DNA of 64,000 bases from the NCBI GenBank assembly GCA_963662155.1, contig OY759274.1, positions 45,555,565 to 45,619,564 of the forward strand. The letters are read 5' to 3'. Positions 56,940 to 64,000 of this stretch are shown piece after piece. Under the pieces are notes generated by a model. The model made no database searches. It was not told the DNA's origin and worked only from the letters and a program-made list of their open reading frames with translations. How positions within the stretch are numbered: position 1 is the first letter of the stretch; each line of letters starts with the position of its first letter. Source of the DNA: Lamellibrachia columna (lineage: Eukaryota > Annelida > Polychaeta > Sabellida > Siboglinidae). The translations under genes and the position numbers were made by a program.

Positions 56940-58090
56940 ATCCACAATCTTTCTTGGGGGCCAAAAGTGTGACCCTGTGCAAATGTGGGTCATGAAAGAG
57001 TTTATGTTAAATGACTGCAAAACCACCAAGAGGCTTATGATTGCACTTAATAGTGAGTGGAATCTTGGCGTGACATGTGCCATTATGCACTGTAATAACA
57101 TGCTCAGTGAAGCCACACAAGAGCACGAGACATGCTGGCTCCACCTACAGTCTGACGTCTCTCCAAGACGCCTTTGCACAACCACGCATGCAGCCCCCAC
57201 TCATACATATTGCATGAGTTTATCAATAGCACGCTGCATATACCAACGAGGCAAAGCGTGAAGATGCAGTCAGGCACCATCCAGCCTCTGGGTGGCGCCA
57301 CAAGAACTACCAACACTTCTTGTGGTTCAGTCAACCGGAAACATGACATCAGCCAGTCAGTCAGGCAACTGCATCAATGTACTCCTGGTCATGCATTTGC
57401 TCTTGTTGGTAACATGCATGCATTCATGCAGAACATGATCAAGGAAACTCACACTTATTGGTCACAAAGTACTAATGGGGTTCCTTCCTATAATACCCTT
57501 AAGGCACACTTAGTGAAATATGGATTGAGTGTGATTTTTAGGGTGCTTCTGGGTATATAAAATTAGCAAATTTTTTCTTTTCTAGTAGTGTGATGCCACA
57601 GCTATCAAATTATGGTACTTAACAGTCACTGATCCACTGTGTAACATCCTAGTAGTTAGATGGCTAGATGTCCTTAAATAGCCATATTCCCGTACAAAGT
57701 TAATATGATTGCAGAACTGAAATATTTTTTAATCAGTCAATTATGATATCATATGTATAATTCATCTTTAAAATATTATATTATTCCAATACATCGATAA
57801 TTTACGCCATTATTATTATATTACAGTTTAAACTAGTCTGTCTTTCATTGTAATATACACATTTATAAAATAAGTAAATGTGTAACCATAACACCTGAAA
57901 TGGTTTAAAATTATATATTAGAAAATTGCATGGTGAACATGAAGAAAACAAATAGAGAAGAATGAAAACAAAGAGGAAATTCACACCATTCACAGAGACG
58001 GAAAACACAAGTGTACACATGTGTACATTTTATCTATAGTGAACACACCTGTATGCAACTTGTCAATCGTCGTACTTCACTGATTCACAA
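56940..58090. other. Non-repetitive stretch, no gene identified
   Basis: The more GC-rich part (57040-57480) has modest frames on both strands, but no splice-bounded exon or known motif was recognised. Confidence 0.3.
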
Positions 58091-58099
58091 GGCTATTGT

Positions 58100-58205
58100 A
58101 TCTGTTCCTGCTGCTCCTGGCTGCTCCTGATTGCTCCTGGCTGCTCCTGATTGCTCCTGGCTGCTCCTGATTGCTCCTGGCTGCTCCTGATTGCTCCTGG
58201 CTGCT
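58100..58205. repeat. Minisatellite, 20-bp unit (ctgctcctgattgctcctgg), 5 copies
   Basis: Perfect or near-perfect tandem copies. Confidence 0.95.
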
Positions 58206-58292
58206 GAAAGAGTATCAAAAAGGTATGAGTTAATTCTGCTACAGTTACACAATGAACTCTTGGCAGCGTTAGGGGCTTTGTAAATATGAAAA

Positions 58293-58356
58293 CACACGCA
58301 CGCACGTGCGTGAGCACGCACGCACGCACACACGCACACACACACGCACACACCCA
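58293..58356. repeat. (CA/CG)n microsatellite
   Basis: cacgcacgcacg-type alternating purine-pyrimidine run; Z-DNA potential. Confidence 0.93.
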
Positions 58357-58379
58357 TATCCAAAACCACACTGTCAATC

Positions 58380-59435
58380 ATTACGCAATGAATAGATTGG
58401 CAGACAAATTGCCAATGCAGTGAATAGAAAACCGATTATAGCAGATTTTCAACCATGGAAAAACCTCTAAACAAATATTCCTTTCCAATGTCTGTATGAT
58501 TTTATCCAAGTGGACCCCTCACCCACCCACCCACCCTCATACGATGTAGTTAGGATTATTGACTTTTTATATTTACAAAGCCCCTTAGTCATTACATAGA
58601 CATGCCTCCTCACACAGTGGCATAGTTCAATCCCTCACAATGACAGACAGACTGTGAAACACTGGCCTAGTTAATTCTCCAACAATCAATAGCTCTGCTA
58701 TACTGCGCTCAGACAACACTTCATGTGGTGCTGGGGGCTGTCTGACTGTTATGCATAGTTGAAGAAAAAATAACCCATCAAATATGACAAAACTTGCTGT
58801 CAACATGCATCCAATGTTACCTAAAAATAAAATTAAACACATATAACACATGGGGTGAACACAAGCTCAAAGGCACTAATACGGTTAAAATACATTAAAA
58901 ACAAATACATTGAATAAATAAAGAAAAGGTCCATGTCATTAAAAAGTCATTGCCGCAGTCTACAGCAATGTTCTAAAGGTCACACGCTTTAAGGCAGTTT
59001 ATTTCATGCTGAACAAAATCTCATGGAAACGTTACTCTAAAAAACTGTACACATCTTCAAATCTGTCTCATTTAATCCTCTGCCAAAGGGCAACATTTAA
59101 AATATATACCAAAACCTGCTGGCTGCCAACAATAATTCTAAAAGAATCACAGAAATTAGCTAATTTGTGAATCTTCTATGTATTACATTTGGAATTGTGG
59201 TCTAAGCCCTTCTATAGATGTTGCCTGTAATGACATGGGGGGAATTTGGGGCCATATAGAATCTGTGAGTCTAATCTAATTTAAGACACAGTCGTTACAA
59301 TGTCCATCATCTACTAAGCCAGCTTCTCAAGGTGCTAATAAATGGCAGCAGACATCCCATTAAGACATCCCATTAAGCATTGATTCCTGGGAAGACAAGA
59401 CTAAATGACACCAAGGCTACAGGCAGACAACACAC
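58380..59435. other. Nothing recognised
   Basis: AT-rich, no exon or element supported. Confidence 0.3.
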
Positions 59436-59444
59436 ATATACATA

Positions 59445-59560
59445 TAACACACGTCATATGTACATATCACACATGTGTACATGTCACACATGTGTACATG
59501 TCACACATGTGTACATGTCACACATGTGTGCATATCACACATGTGTACATGACACACACA
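59445..59560. repeat. Self-complementary 17-bp minisatellite (tcacacatgtgtacatg), about 6 copies
   Basis: Each unit contains cacatgtg and tgtaca palindromes, so single strands can fold on themselves. Confidence 0.93.
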
Positions 59561-59674
59561 TGTGAAATCAATGGAAATTTTCATAAATGTCTATTCACCA
59601 CTTCTCAACACCTATTTCATGTTGTGTGCAGTTCTTTGTAAGGGTACGGACACAAGGCGATGAAGATATGCAAG

Positions 59675-59745
59675 CGTAACCCTAACTAACCCCATCTCTA
59701 GCTAACCCCATCCCTTGCTAACCCCTTCCCTAGCTAACCCTAACA
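59675..59745. repeat. Degenerate CTAACCC-type repeat
   Basis: ctaaccccatccctag-like units, about 4, bounded by ccctaac. Telomere-like heptamers but irregular. Confidence 0.7.
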
Positions 59746-59759
59746 TGGTTTACAGAAGA

Positions 59760-61034
59760 TATAACCATTCCCATAGACACAGCTTCAAGTGAACAGCTTG
59801 TTTGGAAAAAGCAGAATGCAGTAACAATCACGAATAGCATAGTACAGACCGGATGCCAGAATGGCAATTTGGGCAAAATTAGGGGGTATGCCCCGGTATG
59901 GCACCAGTTTGTGAGGGAGCAGGTAGCTATTTTGCACCAGAATAGTAATTGGTGATATTTATTATGTGGCCCAGTGCATTGGTAATATTGTGTAAAAAAA
60001 TTTGAGAGAATAGTTGCATATTGGTTGTGTCACAGCAACTGGAAGCATTGTGTAGATCAACATTTTCAAATGTGGCCGCAATGGGTATTTGGTCATGTGA
60101 CACCCCTTTATGGTGGTGTATCCAAATCAAGCAGTCCACCATGTACCCTACCAAGTAGAAGCATGAAAGCAGTCACATAAACAATACAATTTAACAAGTC
60201 TGACACCCAAAATCTTGTTAAATGTGACAAATTGTCACCTTTCTGAGAAAGTTGCATCATATTTGGTTAAAAATCAAGAAATTATACATAAATATTAATT
60301 TGAAAATCAGTTTTTGGTATATTTAAAGAGAGTAAGTAGGTTTCATTGGTTCGCAATGCTCTAGAAATCTAGTGTACATGGTCTATGATTTATCAAGTGT
60401 CAAAATTTACCTATAATTAAATTATGTGACTGGTTTTCAGCTAATATTATGGGCAAGGTATTGTTTTGATTTGGCTGTGAAACAAATAATAATGACGTGA
60501 CAAGCAGGAGTGTTCTATAATGGGTTTACATATACATTGCGCTGCAACTTGACATAAAATTGGACACTTTCTCAGAAAAAAGCTTCCCTATTTGGGATCA
60601 TGCCTCAGTTAGACTTCCTGGTGTGTTACACACGAATGTAGGGCACAGTAATTTTAGATGTGTAATTTAAAAAAATCATATCATCTGACATAACTGTATT
60701 TGAGCAGAAACATTGGCAAGTTTGCTGGTAGAACATGTTGGCAATGTAACTGTGGATTTTTAGATGATTTCAATAGATGTAAGGATTGTTGGCAATTTTT
60801 TCGCCACAAGGCGCGTGTGCGTAGTAATTTATGCAGAAATTGGAAAACATTGATGGGTATGGCACGTTCAGGCATTTTAAGAGAGTTAGAAATATGTGAT
60901 TTTTACTAAACTCGACCAACATGTCAATGAGATGATGACAACGGCAGGTAAGAAGTTTCAGAATTTTTTATGGTCTCGTTTTCTTATAATCGTGCAAAAC
61001 GTTAAAATGGTCACCAATGGGAAACGTAACAGTA
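59760..61034. other. No gene supported
   Basis: A cysteine-containing frame at 60700-60906 (plus) is open but lacks any recognised motif or splice context. Confidence 0.3.
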
Positions 61035-61036
61035 GG

Positions 61037-61145
61037 CTGAACCCTAGAGCAGTAGCCTGTCATGTCCAACCCTAGAGCAGTAGCCTGTCATGTCCAACCC
61101 TAGAGCAGTAGCCTGTCATGTCCAACCCTAGAGCAGTGGCCAGTT
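61037..61145. repeat. Minisatellite, 28-bp unit, 4 copies
   Basis: accctagagcagtagcctgt + catgtcca. Confidence 0.95.
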
Positions 61146-61466
61146 TTATTTGGCTGACCTCTTCTCATTGCTCTCTTGCTTCCAAAATCTGTGTCACTTT
61201 TGCCACGAGAATGAACATAGGATAATTCAGTATGTGCCACATGCGAAGTTGTATTTGCCTTATCTTGTTTGTTGTTGGTGGTTGTTATCTGATTTGTTGA
61301 GTAGCAAGATTGATAACAAGTGATGTGTAGTAGGTGTTGAGTGTTCTATGGTTGCCTTGGTAGCCTTGAAGTCATGGGTGTAGTCAGAATAGGAAACTCG
61401 GTAAAACTTTAATAATATATATTTACACAAATACAAATAAAAATAACAGGCAGTTCCTTTTGTCCC

Positions 61467-61800
61467 AATTCCCAGTGTCCCTAGTTCTCACAGCCTTACT
61501 TCCCAGTGTCCCTAGTTCTCACAGCCTTACTTCCCAGTGTCCCTAGTTCTCACAGCCTTACTTCCCAGTGTCCCTAGTTCTCACAGCCTTACTTCCCAGT
61601 GTCCCTAGTTCTCACAGCCTTACTTCCCAGTGTCCCTAGTTCTCACAGCCTTACTTCCCAGTGTCCCTAGTTCTCACAGCCTTACTTCCCAGTGTCCCTA
61701 GTTCTCACAGCCTTACTTCCCAGTGTCCCTAGTTCTCACAGCCTTACTTCCCAGTGTCCCTAGTTCTCACAGCCTTACTTCCCAGAGTCCCTAGTTCTCA
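61467..61800. repeat. Minisatellite, 31-bp unit, about 11 copies
   Basis: tcccagtgtccctagttctc + acagccttact; almost perfect. Confidence 0.97.
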
Positions 61801-61918
61801 TCCCAAGTTCTCATTGCCCCAGTTCCCAGTGTCCTAGTTCACATTGCCCCAGTTCCCAGTGTCCTAGTTCACATTGCCCCAGTTCCCAGTGTCCTAGTTC
61901 ACATTGCCCCAGTTCACT
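61800..61918. repeat. Minisatellite, 30-bp unit, about 4 copies, related to the preceding 31-bp array
   Basis: gttcacattgccccagttcc + cagtgtccta shares cccagtgtcc with the 31-bp unit, so one array probably switched unit type. Confidence 0.93.
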
Positions 61919-61919
61919 C

Positions 61920-62655
61920 AACCGTAAATGATTACTTTTAGACACTTGGAACAATGTGACTGAATAGTTTCCATGCTCTGATTGTAGTGTGGCTGAACAC
62001 TTCAGAGATCAAGTTGCTGAGGAGATCTGATCGGTCCTACTGATAGTGTTGGAGCAACACTGCCACCTGAATGGTACAATAACAGGGGGGGGCTAACTAA
62101 CAAATAAAACTAAACTCTGCTTACACAATGTTAACCTTTTTATGTATCAATCCACAAGTTTACCCATTTTACAAGCCTTATTTCTCTGACACAATCTGCC
62201 CAGCCAACTCACGCCATACCTTGCAGCTCAAGATCCCAGCCGAACACCTTGGGTAAGCCCTCAATTGTACCGTGTTTCTGCCAACTCCCCAGGTCTTACT
62301 TCAACATTGGTCAATGGGTACATCCCTGTTTTTACTGCTTAGTAGCTTTGTGAACTGATTACATCTGTTTCTCCTGCTGCTATTGTCTGTGGCTTGAAGT
62401 AATTAAAGAGAAACAAAAGTCAAGGTTTTTTCATCTGGAAACAACAAGAGAAGACTACATCAAGTCAGAGTTGACTCTACGCTGTGTGGTCAAACACTTT
62501 TAAAGGGAAACACACATCATGGTTTTGGGCCTGTGCACCTATAAGAGTTACTAAGACAACCATTTGCAACTATAATTAAGAATATCATGCCAGTGGTTTA
62601 CTAGAAAAACCTTGTTGAACACATAACATTTTATTTTCATGCAGCACGCCATACT
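61920..62655. other. Nothing recognised
   Basis: No exon or element supported. Confidence 0.3.
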
Positions 62656-62659
62656 ATAC

Positions 62660-62786
62660 TAAATGGCACCTTTGCAGAGTGAATCGGCCATGAATCGCAC
62701 GAGACGGCAGCGGAGTAGCACAAATAATTGGACAAAGTCGTCGAGTATGATTCGTTGGGCTATTCACTCCACAAAGGTGCCATATA
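62660..62786. mobile_element. Hairpin MITE-like inverted repeat, about 127 bp
   Basis: Arms atggcacctttgcagagtga (left) and atggcacctttgtggagtga (right, reverse complement) flank about 70 nt. No coding capacity. Confidence 0.7.
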
Positions 62787-62934
62787 AATATATTTCACAT
62801 GCCATAAAATCATTTAAAAGTTGAGGTTCTATATCATTGCAGTCGGTTGTCATTCGGTTTTAAATGATAAAATTTCTGTTTGTTGTTTTATTAGCGATGA
62901 CGTAAATAATACCTTTGTCGTGATATAACGTGTG

Positions 62935-63257
62935 CAGTGGAGAACAGCAATGGGGAACTGTAAGGTAAGGTTGGGGATCAGTAAGCTGGTGTGGTAGAAA
63001 GCGGAGAATAGCAATGGGGAACCGTAAGGTAAGGTTGAGGATCAGTAAGCTGGTGCGGTAGAAAGTGGAGAATAGCATTGGGGAACCGTAAGGTAAGGTT
63101 GGGGATCAGTAAACTGATGCGGTAGAAAGAGGAGAATGGCAATAGGGAACCGTAAGGTAAGGCTGGGGATCAGTAAACTGATGCGGTAGAAAGAGGAGAA
63201 TGGCAATAGGGAACCGTAAGGTAATGTTCGGGATCACTAGACTGGTGCGGAAGAGAG
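62935..63257. repeat. Minisatellite, about 64-bp unit, 5 copies
   Basis: gggaaccgtaaggtaaggtt + ggggatcagtaagctg + gtgcggtagaaagcggagaa; copies 3-5 share the variant aaactgatgcgg. Confidence 0.94.
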
Positions 63258-63259
63258 CA

Positions 63260-64000
63260 GAGAAAACTGACCGACAATACATTTCAAACATCTGTAGTTT
63301 GTTTTTACAACAGAAAGCATGGGTGCACGTGAATCCAGCATATGGTACCCACCGACACTGTCATGTCATGACGTAATAACTAGTTCGGTCTGTATCACGA
63401 GCATTCAATACCACTTTTAGTATTGCACCCCTGTTTTGCATGACATGTACTGAATGCGTGTGTAATAATGTTACACCAAATGAAAATCTATTTGTAAACA
63501 CCTAGTCCTGTACTTGCCAATAGGATATGGCCATGCTGTTTGTGTCCAAACATATATGTTTACCTTTTTTGCATTTGTTTACTAAATTAGTCCCATCCTG
63601 ACTTAGCAGCGCACTTGACTGAGAGTTTGTTATACTTGTGTGTAATCTAGGTCGGAGTACTTAATACATCATAGCTGAAGTCTAGTTGTTCATTTTACAA
63701 GAACTGTGAGGCACTAATTGGTATCCTGGTCAACATGTCAGCTGCCAGGATAACTTCTGAGTAAACCACTGGCGTGATATTCTTGATTTTTGTTGCACAT
63801 GGTTAGTTTTTTATATAGTCTTAGATGCATAGCCCCCAAACCATGACTTTTGCTTCGCTTTATAACGTAGTTAGGTATTTGGTTGCACTGACTGACAGCC
63901 CTGAAATGTCAGACCCAACCTACTGGCTAGATATCCTAAACATGTGCGGATTTACTTTATTACAAGTGATGAATACATTATACCTGATGATGACGATGTT
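63260..64000. other. Nothing recognised
   Basis: No convincing feature to the window end. Confidence 0.3.

Noticed and set aside
57040..57560. Coding exon in the GC-richer segment
   Set aside because: Frames on both strands overlap, none bounded by good splice sites or resembling a known family.
59675..59745. Interstitial telomere
   Set aside because: CTAACCC-like heptamers are present but irregular and few; a degenerate simple repeat explains them.
60700..60906. Cysteine-rich small protein
   Set aside because: Open frame of 69 codons without recognised motif, splice context or repeat support; chance is adequate.

Overview
This is eukaryotic (animal) nuclear DNA, AT-rich and very rich in tandem repeats. 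There are no operons or ribosome binding sites. Split codons, GT-AG junctions and matching intron phases give one large gene on the minus strand, running from position 48303 or beyond down to the stop codon at 2356. Its product is a member of the Fe65 / APBB adaptor family (amyloid precursor protein-binding family B), with a WW domain followed by two PTB domains. I joined 17 coding exons (plus one alternative first coding exon) by hand. The joined exons total 2592 nt, a phase-consistent reading frame of 863 residues plus a stop. The N-terminal blocks look most like vertebrate APBB2, but a single ancestral APBB gene is equally possible.

Layout: 1-2355 is 3' flank or 3' UTR with a 40-bp minisatellite. 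At 2356-5867 are the C-terminal tail, PTB2 and the end of PTB1. A long intron with a 44-bp array follows. PTB1 exons lie at 10332-11348, an acidic linker exon at 12151-12272, the WW exons at 13858-15359, and N-terminal acidic exons at 15791-21970. An early exon is at 29644-29907, and two alternative first coding exons are at 45438-45633 and 48203-48303. I found no further convincing exon from 48304 to 64000; that part is 5' UTR intron, promoter or intergenic.

Between the exons, roughly a third of the window by my hand estimate is minisatellite: more than 35 separate arrays with units of 9-80 bp. There are also degenerate non-LTR retrotransposon (LINE) fragments, two tRNA-like SINEs, hAT-like and TA-target MITE candidates, long hairpins and AT microsatellites.

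The main observation is where the arrays start. Several can be traced to an older functional sequence beside them: two begin at coding exon / 5' splice-site junctions (45.4 kb and 29.6 kb), two grow from one LINE reading frame, two from the A-box part of tRNA-like SINEs, one from a MITE terminal repeat and one from a dispersed element. At 29.6 kb this creates a series of consensus-like splice donors, one giving an exact 48-nt in-frame exon extension. From memory, minisatellites overlapping exon-intron boundaries have been described in amphioxus (called mirage minisatellites). With the LINE/SINE content this makes a lancelet my best guess, but the sequence alone does not prove it and another marine invertebrate is possible.
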